NCBI RefSeq assembly: GCF_018283645.1 | Contig: NZ_JAGSXH010000028.1 | Coordinates: forward strand, 1-58,618 | From: Actinocrinis puniceicyclus | GTDB lineage: Bacteria > Actinomycetota > Actinomycetes > Streptomycetales > Catenulisporaceae | Length of the DNA stretch: 58,618 nt | Direction: 5' to 3' | Part shown: positions 1-7,949 of the stretch, piece after piece | How positions within the stretch are numbered: the stretch's first letter is position 1 | Layout of the letters: every line of letters begins with the position of its first letter | Made by a program: the position numbers and the translations under genes | Notes under the pieces: model-generated | The model's input: only the letters and a program-made list of their open reading frames with translations | The model's database searches: none | What the model was told of the DNA's origin: nothing

Positions 1-82
1 GACCCGCACTGATCCCCGCCCCGGCGCCCTCTCCTTCCAGGCGGCCGCCGCACTCGGCCGCCCGGAAGCCACCTCCCGCTCC

Positions 83-132
83 GACCGCACGGCTCGTTCC
101 CGCGTCCCGCTGTGACCGTACGGCTCGTTCCC
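83..132. repeat. Tandem 19-bp direct repeat upstream of the ABC operon
   Basis: GACCGCACGGCTCGTTCCC (83-101) recurs at 114-132 with one mismatch, a 31-bp period or about three helical turns. It ends 33 bp before the solute-binding protein start. It could be a paired activator site or a simple duplication. The rest of 1-82 shows nothing I recognise. Confidence 0.5.
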
Positions 133-164
133 TTGTACGACGACGTAGAAGGTGTGGAAAACCG

Positions 165-1409
165 ATGTCCGCTCAGCTTCCCCGAATCAGCCGCCGTACC
201 CTGCTCGGCACCCTCGCCGCCGGCGCCACCGCCCCGGTGGTCGCCGCCTGCGGCGCCCCGAGCGGTTCCACCTCCGACAACTCCGCCTCCTCCAGCGGCA
301 GCGCGGCGCCGTCCCTGGCCTCGACGCCCGGCAAACCGGTCACGCTCAACATCCTGGACGTGGCCGGGAACCTGGCGCTGACCAAACCGGCGATCGAGGC
401 GTTCAAGGCCGCGCATCCCGAGATAGTCGCCGGGGTCACCTACTCCATCGGCACGGCGCCGCAACTGGCCTCGAAGATCCAGGCCCAGCAGCAGGGCGGC
501 AACGTGCAGACACACCTGGTGCTCACCGGCACCGACGGCCTGGCCGCCGGCATCAAGCTCGGCCTGTGGCAGAACCTGAAGACCTACTACGCCCCGTTCT
601 TCCCGAACCTGATGGGCAACTACCGGACCGGCGCCGTCGGCATGGCCGAACTGGCCCAGGACCAGGGCATCGAACTGGTGTGGTATCCCTCGGGGCCGCT
701 GATCGAGTACAACCCGGCGAAGGTGGCCACGCCCCCCGACTCCGCGGACGCGCTGCTGGAGTGGGCCAAGGCGCACCCCGGCAAGTACCAGTACGCCAAC
801 CCGCGCAACTCAGGGCCCGGACGCACCTGGCTGATGGGGCTGCCGTACCTGCTCGGCGACTCGGAGCCGGGCGACCCGACCAACGGGTGGTCGAAGACCT
901 GGGCGTACCTGACCGAGCTGAACAAGTACGTCTCCAGCTACCCGAGCGGCACCACCACCACGATGAAGAACCTCGCCGCCGGCACCGTGGACATGATCGC
1001 CACCACCACCGGCTGGTACATCAACCCCCGTGCGCTGGGCACCGTGCCGGCCTCGGTCAAGGTGGCCAAGTTCCAGAGCTTCAGCTGGGTCACCGACGCG
1101 CAGTACGGCGTCATCCCCAAGGGCGTGTCCGACGACGAGCTGATCGCGAACCTGCGGCTGCTGCAGTGGGTGCTGACCCCCGAGCAGCAGGCGGTCACCT
1201 TCGACAAGGGCTACTTCTATCCGGGGCCCGCGGTCAAGGACGTGCCGCTGAGCGCCGCCCCGGCCGCCTCACGGCAGGTCGTCAAGCAGTACGGCGTCCC
1301 GGAGTTCGACACCTGGATGAATCAGTACCCGATGAAGAACTCGCTGCCCGCCGACGCGCAGGTCACCGCGTTCGACCTGTGGGACAAGAACATCGGCTCG
1401 ACCAAGTAG
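165..1409 (+). CDS. ABC transporter solute-binding lipoprotein (polyamine/iron-type)
   Basis: This is the extracytoplasmic substrate-binding lipoprotein of the importer encoded by the next three genes. The N-terminus has a twin-arginine motif (SRRTLLG, residues 9-15), a short hydrophobic core and a lipobox VAAC with Cys29, so Tat export and lipid anchoring are expected. A Ser/Ala-rich linker follows. At 414 aa the length suits cluster D solute-binding proteins. The ATG is preceded by a GAAGGTG-like ribosome site. The partner ATPase and permeases belong to the spermidine/putrescine, Fe(III) and thiamine group, but no ligand residues identify the substrate here. The nearby GH28 enzyme hints at a pectin-derived ligand, which is inference only. 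Confidence 0.88.
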   Translation: MSAQLPRISRRTLLGTLAAGATAPVVAACGAPSGSTSDNSASSSGSAAPSLASTPGKPVTLNILDVAGNLALTKPAIEAFKAAHPEIVAGVTYSIGTAPQLASKIQAQQQGGNVQTHLVLTGTDGLAAGIKLGLWQNLKTYYAPFFPNLMGNYRTGAVGMAELAQDQGIELVWYPSGPLIEYNPAKVATPPDSADALLEWAKAHPGKYQYANPRNSGPGRTWLMGLPYLLGDSEPGDPTNGWSKTWAYLTELNKYVSSYPSGTTTTMKNLAAGTVDMIATTTGWYINPRALGTVPASVKVAKFQSFSWVTDAQYGVIPKGVSDDELIANLRLLQWVLTPEQQAVTFDKGYFYPGPAVKDVPLSAAPAASRQVVKQYGVPEFDTWMNQYPMKNSLPADAQVTAFDLWDKNIGSTK

Positions 1410-1500
1410 GCGATGGCGCGTGACCCGTGATCGAGCGGACCGCGGAGCGTCCACGGTACGCAGTTTGCCTGATAGAGACCGACCTGCCGAGGCGGACCTG

Positions 1501-2754
1501 GTGAGCACCATGACCGACACGATCGAGACCCCGCAGCCCTCCGGCGGTACCCGGGCCGAGGCCCGGGACCGCGCCGGGCACTTCAGTGAGCTGCGACTGA
1601 ACGGGATAAGCCGTGCCCACGGCGCGCACGTCGCGCTGCACCCGCTCGAGCTGACCATCACCGGCGGCGAGTTCATCGCCCTGCTCGGGCCGTCCGGCTG
1701 CGGCAAGACCACGGCGCTGAGCTGCATCGCCGGGCTGCTGCCGCTCACGGCCGGCTCGATCGAGCTGGACGGCAGGCGGATCGACACGCTGCCGCCGGAG
1801 AAGCGCGGCTTCGGGATGGTCTTCCAGAACTACGCGTTGTTCCCGCACCTGACCGTGCGCGCGAACGTGGCCTTCGGCCTGAAGATGCGCAAGCGCCCGA
1901 AGTCCGAGATCAAGGCGCGGGTCGAGGAGGTGCTGCGGCTGGTGCGGCTGACCGGGCACGCGCACAAGCACCCCGGTCAGCTCTCCGGCGGCCAGCAGCA
2001 GCGCGTCGCGATCGCCCGCGCGATCGTGCTGGAACCGCCGCTGGTGCTGATGGACGAGCCGCTGTCGAACCTGGACGCCGCGCTGCGCCTGGACATGCGC
2101 GCCGAGATCCGCCGCATCCACCAGGAGTTCGGCCTCACCACGCTGTACGTCACGCACGACCAGGAGGAGGCGCTGTCCCTGGCCGACCGGCTGGTGGTGC
2201 TCGACTCCGGGCACGTGGCGCAGATCGGCACGCCGGCCGAGCTGTATGAGTCCCCTGCCAGCGCCTACGTGGCCGCGTTCATGGGATATCGCAACATCCT
2301 GAGCCTGGAGGTGGAGTCCGCGGACGCCGAAGCGGTCACCGCGGCCGGCCGCGGACTGCGCCTGCCCGGCAGGGTGAGCGCAGGCGCGCGGCTGAAGCCG
2401 GGCGACCGGGTGCAGGTGGCGATCCGGCCCGAGGACGTGCGGGTCGCCGCCGAGGACACCGGCGGCACTGGCGGCTCTGGCGGCTCTGGCGGCTCGGGTG
2501 GTTCGGGTGGCTCCGGCGCGAGCGGCGAACCGGGTCTCTTCGACGCGGTCGCCGAGGTCGTCGAGTACCACGGCCGCGGTTTCCACATCGACGCGCTCAC
2601 CCCGGCCGGCGACCGGATTCACCTGCGCACGGACCGGCGGGTCGCGCCGGGTGATCCGCTGCGGCTGACCGCGCCCGCGCAGCGCGTCCTGGTCTTCCCC
2701 GGCGCCGCACCGCCGGCCGGCGCCGCGGTGTCCCGGTCCGGGGCCGCCGCATGA
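1501..2754 (+). CDS. ABC transporter ATP-binding protein, PotA/FbpC type with TOBE domain
   Basis: This is the ATPase that powers the importer. Walker A GPSGCGKTT lies near residue 63, signature SGGQQQR near 162, Walker B LVLMDEP near 181-187 and the switch histidine in VTHDQEEA. A C-terminal TOBE-like region follows. GTG 1501 is chosen because GAGG sits 8 bp upstream; ATG 1510 is an alternative, and an in-frame ATG at 1420 lacks a ribosome site. A run of Gly-Ser repeats (about residues 321-341) interrupts the TOBE region, which is unusual for the family. The gene overlaps the first permease by ATGA. Confidence 0.9.
   Translation: MSTMTDTIETPQPSGGTRAEARDRAGHFSELRLNGISRAHGAHVALHPLELTITGGEFIALLGPSGCGKTTALSCIAGLLPLTAGSIELDGRRIDTLPPEKRGFGMVFQNYALFPHLTVRANVAFGLKMRKRPKSEIKARVEEVLRLVRLTGHAHKHPGQLSGGQQQRVAIARAIVLEPPLVLMDEPLSNLDAALRLDMRAEIRRIHQEFGLTTLYVTHDQEEALSLADRLVVLDSGHVAQIGTPAELYESPASAYVAAFMGYRNILSLEVESADAEAVTAAGRGLRLPGRVSAGARLKPGDRVQVAIRPEDVRVAAEDTGGTGGSGGSGGSGGSGGSGASGEPGLFDAVAEVVEYHGRGFHIDALTPAGDRIHLRTDRRVAPGDPLRLTAPAQRVLVFPGAAPPAGAAVSRSGAAA
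2461..2517 (+). repeat. GGCGGCTCT-like tandem repeat encoding a Gly-Ser linker
   Basis: About six units of a 9-bp repeat (GGC GGC TCT and silent variants) encode (Gly-Gly-Ser)n inside the TOBE region of the ATPase. Units that differ only at wobble positions (TCT, TCG, TCC and GGC, GGT) suggest expansion followed by drift. Because the unit is a multiple of three, length changes stay in frame. Confidence 0.75.
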
Positions 2755-3686
2755 GTACCCTGACCGGCACGCCGGCTCCCGCGGCCGCGCCCGCACCGGA
2801 CCGCACCGCGCTGCGCCACCGCCTGGCCGAGCGCGGCGTGGATCGCACGCTGCTGCTCCTGCTGCCCGGGCTCGTCGCGGTCATCGCGCTGTTCCTGTAC
2901 CCGTTCATCTACGGGCTCGGACTCTCCTTCCAACCGCAGGGCGCCAACGCCGGACACGGCGTCTTCGCCTCCTACCGCGCGTTCTTCTCCGACAGGTTCG
3001 CCCGCGGCTCGATCGGCACCACCTTCGACCTGGCGCTGCCGGCCGCGCTGCTCAACGTGGGCTTCGCGGTTCCGATCTCGTACCGGATGCGCGCCCAGTT
3101 CCGCGGCAAGCGGCTGCTGCTGACCATCCTGGTGGTGCCGATCACCCTCGGCACGGTGCTGACCGCCGAAGGCATCCTGGAGTACTTCGGCCCGGTCGGC
3201 TGGTTCAACTCCACGCTCGAGTGGCTGCACCTGACCGACGGCCCGGTTACCCTGGTCGACAACTACTGGGGCGTGCTGCTCTCGCTGATCATCAGCGGGT
3301 TCCCGTTCGCGTTCCTGCTGACGCACTCCTACCTCTCCGGCATCCACCCCTCGCTGGAGAAGGCCGCCGCGACGCTCGGCGCCGGCTGGTGGCAGCGCTT
3401 CCGGCACGTGACCTTCCCGCTGCTGCTGCCCGGGCTGCTGACCACCTTCTGCCTGACCTTCGTGCTGGCCTTCACCGTCTTCCCCTCGGCCATGATGGTC
3501 GGCGACCCGGACGGCAGGACGCACGTGATCTCCATCGAGGCGTACGAGCAGGCGCTGCAGAAGTTCAACTATTCGCAGGGCTGCGCGATCGCGATGGTGA
3601 TGACGGCCCTGATGTTCGCGGTGATCGGCGTCGCGATGGCGCTGCGCTCGCGCCTCTACACCGGATCCACGGGAGGTAAGGGATGA
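2751..3686 (+). CDS. ABC transporter permease, PotB/FbpB-like (subunit 1)
   Basis: This inner-membrane permease of the importer has 311 aa and about six hydrophobic segments, the first near residues 38-58 (LLLLLPGLVAVIALFLYPF). The EAA loop that contacts the ATPase is seen as EKAAATLGAGWWQRF with the downstream FPLLLPG. Its start overlaps the ATPase stop by ATGA and its stop overlaps the next permease by ATGA, so the three are translationally coupled. The N-terminal 25 residues are Pro/Ala-rich and probably cytoplasmic. Substrate is unknown. Confidence 0.88.
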   Translation: MSTLTGTPAPAAAPAPDRTALRHRLAERGVDRTLLLLLPGLVAVIALFLYPFIYGLGLSFQPQGANAGHGVFASYRAFFSDRFARGSIGTTFDLALPAALLNVGFAVPISYRMRAQFRGKRLLLTILVVPITLGTVLTAEGILEYFGPVGWFNSTLEWLHLTDGPVTLVDNYWGVLLSLIISGFPFAFLLTHSYLSGIHPSLEKAAATLGAGWWQRFRHVTFPLLLPGLLTTFCLTFVLAFTVFPSAMMVGDPDGRTHVISIEAYEQALQKFNYSQGCAIAMVMTALMFAVIGVAMALRSRLYTGSTGGKG

Positions 3687-4576
3687 GCGCCGCGATCGTC
3701 GACCCGGGCCCGGTTCCCGCGCCGGGCACCGGACCCCGGGACACGGCGGTGCGCCGCCGAGCCGTCGCGCTGCGGCCGGGCGCGTGGCTGGTGTGGGCCG
3801 TGGTGGGCTTCTTCCTGATCAACCTGTTCGGTGTGATCGCCACGGTGGTGCTCGACTCCTTCGGCCGCACCTGGTTCGCCGGCTGGCTGCCCAAGGGATA
3901 CACCGGCTCGAACTACTCGGACGCGTGGCACGAGTTCTCCCTCGGCCAGGTCATGACCGTCACCTTCGAGCTGTCCTTCCTGGTCGTCGGGATCTCGCTG
4001 GTGCTGGGCGTCCCGGCGGCGTACGCGCTGGCGCGGCGCGACTTCCCGGGCAAGAAGGCGGTGATGCTGCTGTTCGTGCTGCCGATCCTGGTGCCGCCGA
4101 TCGCGTACGGCATCCCGCTGGCCACGGTGCTCTACAAGTTCCACCTGGCCGGTTCGCTGACCGGAGTGGTGCTGGCGAACCTGGTGCCCTCCGTGCCGTT
4201 CGTCGTGTACACCATGACGCCGTTCATCGAGCAGGTCGACCCGCGGCTTGAGGCGGCCGCCCGGATGTGCGGCGCCCCGACCCGCGCGGTGCTCGCCCGG
4301 ATCATCGCGCCGCTGCTGCTGCCCGGCATGCTCGCGGCCGGGATCCTGGTGCTGGTGCGCACCTTCGGCATGTTCGAACTCACCTTCCTCACCGCCGGGC
4401 CGACCAGCCAGACCCTTGTGGTGAGCCTGTTCTCGGCGGTCTTCTCCGCGGGCATCCGCAGCGCGCAGTCCGTCGACGCGATGGCCGTGGTGTATACGGG
4501 CTCGATGCTGGTGCTGCTCGTTGTGGCGCTGCGTTTCGTCAACCCCACGCAGTTGGTCGCCCGCACCCGCGATTAG
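3683..4576 (+). CDS. ABC transporter permease, PotC/FbpB-like (subunit 2)
   Basis: This is the second permease subunit, 297 aa with about six membrane segments. The EAA motif appears as EAAARMCGAPTRAVLARIIAP followed by LLLPGML. The start overlaps the first permease by ATGA after a GGAGG ribosome site. It closes the transporter part of the operon; the GH28 gene begins 101 bp downstream on the same strand and could be co-transcribed. The order binding protein, ATPase, permease, permease matches polyamine/iron transport operons. Confidence 0.88.
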   Translation: MSAAIVDPGPVPAPGTGPRDTAVRRRAVALRPGAWLVWAVVGFFLINLFGVIATVVLDSFGRTWFAGWLPKGYTGSNYSDAWHEFSLGQVMTVTFELSFLVVGISLVLGVPAAYALARRDFPGKKAVMLLFVLPILVPPIAYGIPLATVLYKFHLAGSLTGVVLANLVPSVPFVVYTMTPFIEQVDPRLEAAARMCGAPTRAVLARIIAPLLLPGMLAAGILVLVRTFGMFELTFLTAGPTSQTLVVSLFSAVFSAGIRSAQSVDAMAVVYTGSMLVLLVVALRFVNPTQLVARTRD

Positions 4577-4677
4577 CCGTTGCGCGCCGAACGGCCCGCG
4601 GACAACCGAACACCGTGCCCTGAAACACCCAGTTCCACCTACCCTCATCCGCCCCGACACCGCGGAGGAACTGACTC

Positions 4678-6120
4678 ATGTCCACTCCCTTCGACCGGCG
4701 TGCCTTCCTGCGCGCCACCGCCGCCGTCTCGGCCCTGGCCGCGGTGCCGCTGACCGGCGCGGCCGCCCGCGCCGCGACCGGGCCGTCCTGCCCGCCGACC
4801 CCCGCCCCGGACCCCGACCGGGACCTCGACCGGGCGGCCGACGCGATCGTGCGCAGTATTCGCAGACCCCGAATTCCCCGCCGCGACTTCCCGGTGACCC
4901 GTTTCGGTGCGGTCGCTGACGCGGCGGCGGACAACACCGCGGCCATGGCGGCCGCGATCGACGCGGCGGCCGCGGCGGGCGGCGGCCGGGTCGTCATCCC
5001 GGCCGGCCCCACCGGCGCCGCCTCCTACGCGACCGGCCCGATCCATCTCAGGTCCCGGATCGAACTGCACGTCGAGGCCGGCGCCACGCTGCTGTTCTCC
5101 ACGGACCCGAACGCGTACCTGCCGGTGGTGTACAGCCGCTGGCAAGGCATCGAGTGCTACAACTACTCGCCGCTGATCTACGCCTACGGATGCCACGACA
5201 TCGCGGTCACCGGCGGCGGCGTGCTCGACGGCCAGGCGTCCACCGCCGACTGGTGGTCCTGGAAGAAACTCGAGGACCCGGACTTCAACCAACTGGTCGC
5301 GCAGGCCGACGCCGGGGTTCCGGTCGCCCAGCGCATCTACGGCGCCGGATACCACCTGCCGCCGGCCTTCGTCGAGCCCTACAACTGTCAGCGGGTGCTG
5401 ATCCAGGGCGTCACCCTGCGCAATTCGCCGTTCTGGCACCTGCACCCGAGCCTGTGCAGCGAGGTGACCATCGAGGGCGTCACGGTCAACTCCACCGGCC
5501 CGAACACCGACGGCTGCGACCCCGAGTGCTGCGACGGCGTGCTGATCGACGCGGTGACCTTCGACGTCGGCGACGACTGCATCGCGATCAAGGCCGGGCG
5601 CAACACCGACGGACGCCGGGTGGGCGTGCCCAGCCGCAACATCGTCATCCAGAACTGCTCCTTCGCCGCCGGGCACGGCGGGGTGACCATCGGCAGCGAG
5701 ATGACCGGCGGTGTGAAGAACGTCTACGCCCGCGACCTGACCATGAACAGCCCGATCCTGCAGTCCGGGCACCGGCTCAAGACCAACTCGGTGCGCGGCG
5801 GCTACATCGAGAACAGCAACGTCTACCGGGTCACCGCCGGGCAGATCGGCGGCCCGGCGCTGCTGATCGACTACAACTACGGCGAGGGGAACACGGGCAC
5901 GTACCCGCCGACCGTCACCGGCATCACACTCAAGCACTGGAGTGTGAACACCGCCAAGGCGGGCTGGACGGTCGCCGGCTACGCCACCGACCACATCGGC
6001 TCGCTGCTGCTGGACGACATCACCATCGCCACAATGACGGGCGCGAGCTCCTCCCAGTACGTCGACGACTTCGCACTGGTCGACGTGACGATCAACGGGC
6101 AACAGGTGACGACCCCGTGA
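4678..6120 (+). CDS. Secreted GH28 polygalacturonase-like glycoside hydrolase
   Basis: A right-handed beta-helix glycosidase that in this family hydrolyses alpha-1,4-galacturonosyl linkages of pectin. The Tat-like signal has FDRRAFLRA then an Ala-rich core ending near AARAA (residues 28-34). The GH28 signatures occur in order: NTDG near residue 276, GDDC near 298, GHGG near 332 and RLKTN near 366, so the catalytic Asp trio and the substrate-binding His/Arg/Lys are all present. Length (480 aa) is normal. GGAGG lies upstream of the ATG. It follows an ABC importer on the same strand, an arrangement compatible with import of released uronides. Exo versus endo action and the exact polymer cannot be told. 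Confidence 0.9.
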   Translation: MSTPFDRRAFLRATAAVSALAAVPLTGAAARAATGPSCPPTPAPDPDRDLDRAADAIVRSIRRPRIPRRDFPVTRFGAVADAAADNTAAMAAAIDAAAAAGGGRVVIPAGPTGAASYATGPIHLRSRIELHVEAGATLLFSTDPNAYLPVVYSRWQGIECYNYSPLIYAYGCHDIAVTGGGVLDGQASTADWWSWKKLEDPDFNQLVAQADAGVPVAQRIYGAGYHLPPAFVEPYNCQRVLIQGVTLRNSPFWHLHPSLCSEVTIEGVTVNSTGPNTDGCDPECCDGVLIDAVTFDVGDDCIAIKAGRNTDGRRVGVPSRNIVIQNCSFAAGHGGVTIGSEMTGGVKNVYARDLTMNSPILQSGHRLKTNSVRGGYIENSNVYRVTAGQIGGPALLIDYNYGEGNTGTYPPTVTGITLKHWSVNTAKAGWTVAGYATDHIGSLLLDDITIATMTGASSSQYVDDFALVDVTINGQQVTTP

Positions 6121-6200
6121 ACCGGTCGCTGACGATCGCGGCGGCCTCGTACACGATCCGCGACTACTTGGGCGACCGGCGCCCGCTCACGCTCTGGTGA
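6117..6200 (+). CDS. 27-codon ORF coupled to the GH28 gene; possible TIM-barrel isomerase remnant
   Basis: A GTG start overlaps the GH28 stop (GTGA) and encodes 27 residues including SLTIAAASYTIRDYL. That N-terminus resembles the first beta strand of xylose-isomerase-like sugar isomerases/epimerases, which often open with a similar SxYSxR motif. It ends after 27 codons, overlapping the 3' end of the convergent LysE gene by 14 bp. It is either the stub of a truncated downstream gene of the pectin operon or a chance ORF. Confidence 0.35.
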   Translation: MNRSLTIAAASYTIRDYLGDRRPLTLW

Positions 6201-6807
6201 GCATCGCCGTACCCAGCACGGTCATCGTCACCGCGATGACCCCGTCCAGCAGGGACCAGGCGCGCGGCCTGGCGAAGAACCGGGCCAGCCGCCGCGCGCC
6301 GAACCCCAGCACGCCGAACCACAGCGCGCTGCCGGTGGCCGCCCCGGCCGCGAAGAACCAGCGTCCTGATCCGTAGCTGTTGCCGGCCGAGCCGAGCAGC
6401 AGCACCGTGTCCAGGTACACGTGCGGGTTCAACCAGGTCAGCGCGAGACACGCGAGCACCGCGCCGCCGAGGGAGCCTGCGCCGGCTCCCTCGGACCGCG
6501 GGTTCAGCGCATCCGGCCGCCGCAGCGCGCGCAGCGCCGCGCGCAGGCCGTAGCAGATCAGGAAGACGCCGCCGACCCCCGCCACGGCGGCGACCGCGTG
6601 CGGCCACCGCCGCACCAGCGCGCCGAGCCCGCCGATGCCCGCCGCGATGAGGACCGCGTCCGAGGCGGTGCAGATCGCCACGATGACGCCGACGTGCTCG
6701 CGACGCAGCCCCTGCCGCAGCACATAGGCGTTCTGAGCGCCGATCGCCACGATCAACGACATGCCGGTCCCGAGTCCGGCCAGCCAGGCAGTCACGCTTC
6801 CAGTCAC
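6187..6807 (-). CDS. LysE/ArgO-family amino acid exporter
   Basis: A membrane exporter of the LysE superfamily, which expels basic amino acids. About 206 aa with five to six hydrophobic segments. The family N-terminal signature is visible as GTGMSLIVAIGAQNAYVLRQGLRREHV. GTG 6807 is preferred because it begins directly before the first membrane segment; an in-frame ATG 30 bp upstream (6837) is possible. It is divergent from a LysG/ArgP-type regulator across a short shared promoter, the classical lysE-lysG layout, so Lys/Arg-responsive control is likely. Confidence 0.88.
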   Translation of the reverse strand: MTGSVTAWLAGLGTGMSLIVAIGAQNAYVLRQGLRREHVGVIVAICTASDAVLIAAGIGGLGALVRRWPHAVAAVAGVGGVFLICYGLRAALRALRRPDALNPRSEGAGAGSLGGAVLACLALTWLNPHVYLDTVLLLGSAGNSYGSGRWFFAAGAATGSALWFGVLGFGARRLARFFARPRAWSLLDGVIAVTMTVLGTAMLTRA

Positions 6808-6877
6808 GCAGCCGATGCTAAGAACCGCCGCGGCCAACAGGCCAGCTAAAGTTTCTTACCTATCATGAGCGATTGTG

Positions 6878-7936
6878 ATGGAAGACCTTCCGCTGGACCA
6901 GGTTCGCACGTTGCTCGCGGCCGTGGACGAGGGCACCTTCGAGGCGGCAGCCAGGGCGCTGCACGTCACGCCGTCCGCGGTCAGCCAGCGGATCAAGGCG
7001 CTCGAACAACGCACCGGGCGCGTGCTGCTGGTGCGCTCGAAACCGGTGCGGCCGACCGAGTCCGGCCTCGCCGTGGTCCGTTTCGCCCGGCAGCTCGCCG
7101 CCCTGGAGCGCGGCGCCGCCGCCGAGCTCGGGCTCCGCGGTGCGAACGGGCCGGCCATCCTGGCCATCGCGGTCAACGCCGACTCCCTGGCCACCTGGTT
7201 TCTCGAGGCGCTCGCCGAGGCGCTCGCCGGGAACCCGGCGATCTGCTTCGAGCTGCATCGCGAGGATCAGGACCACACCGACCAACTCCTGCGTCAGGGC
7301 CTGGTGATGGCCGCGGTCTCGTCATCGCCGCATCCGGTTCAGGGATGCACGGTGCGTAAGCTCGGCCGGATGCGTTACCGCGCCATGGCGACGCGGGAGT
7401 TCGCGGAACGCTGGCTGACCGGCGCGCCGCTGACGCAGGCCCTCGCCGACGCGCCGGTCGTGGTCTTCAACCGCAAGGACGAGTTGCAGGACCGCTTTCT
7501 GCGCAGCTTGGGGCCGCGCCTCACCTCCGGGCCGCGCCACCACGTGCCGGCCTCCGATGCCTTCTTCGGGGCGGTCGCCGCCGGTTTCGGCTGGGGCATG
7601 CTCCCGGACCTCCAGGTCGCCCAGCGCGGCGCCGGCGACCCAGTGCCTGTTTCGAGTTCGGATCATGATCAGCGAATCGGCTCAGCGACGAGCACGGGCG
7701 TGCGCCCGGAGCATCCTCGTACCGGGTCGTACTCGGATGGTTCGGGCGTGCGGCCAGGCGACGTCGATCAGCCGATTCGCCATGATCCGAACTCGAAACA
7801 GGCACTGGTCGAGATCGCCCCCGACCATCCGGTGGACGTGCCGCTGTACTGGCAGCAGTGGAAGCTGGGCTCCCCGGCGCTGGCCGCGGTCGGCGAAGCC
7901 GTGATCGAGACCGCCGCGCGGGTGCTGGCCCGGTGA
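6878..7936 (+). CDS. LysR-family regulator, ArgP/LysG type, with in-frame palindromic insertion
   Basis: The predicted activator of the divergent exporter. The N-terminal winged helix reads LDQVRTLLAAVDEGTFEAAARALHVTPSAVS in family style, followed by the two-lobed effector domain. Length is 352 aa against about 297 for the family. The excess is a 165-bp palindromic element (7641-7805) that adds 55 codons (about residues 255-309) in frame. Reading across it restores GD-LVEI followed by the conserved DVPLYWQQWKL C-terminus. Because the insert falls in the effector domain, activity may be altered. ATG 6878 is chosen; GTG 6875 immediately precedes it. Confidence 0.85.
   Translation: MEDLPLDQVRTLLAAVDEGTFEAAARALHVTPSAVSQRIKALEQRTGRVLLVRSKPVRPTESGLAVVRFARQLAALERGAAAELGLRGANGPAILAIAVNADSLATWFLEALAEALAGNPAICFELHREDQDHTDQLLRQGLVMAAVSSSPHPVQGCTVRKLGRMRYRAMATREFAERWLTGAPLTQALADAPVVVFNRKDELQDRFLRSLGPRLTSGPRHHVPASDAFFGAVAAGFGWGMLPDLQVAQRGAGDPVPVSSSDHDQRIGSATSTGVRPEHPRTGSYSDGSGVRPGDVDQPIRHDPNSKQALVEIAPDHPVDVPLYWQQWKLGSPALAAVGEAVIETAARVLAR
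7641..7805. repeat. 165-bp palindromic mini-element (family A) inside the LysR gene
   Basis: Terminal inverted repeats begin CAGTGCCTGTTTCGAGTTCG and match over about 27 bp, continue with GCGAATCGGCT on both arms, and the inner parts are also loosely complementary. The whole element could therefore fold into one long hairpin. There is no transposase. Removing 165 bp would rejoin GGCGAC and CTGGTCGAG. The arms match a short hairpin at 30845-30884. Confidence 0.85.
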
Positions 7937-7949
7937 CGGCGGCCCGCGA

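Noticed and set aside
2619-3524. Long minus-strand open frame opposite the first ABC permease
   Set aside because: Composition is Arg/Gln/Gly/His-rich with no domain; it mirrors the real permease and arises from GC-rich wobble positions. Similar shadows (for example 3656-4660, 12226-13908, 21587-23338, 35720-37729, 46973-49276) were dropped for the same reason.
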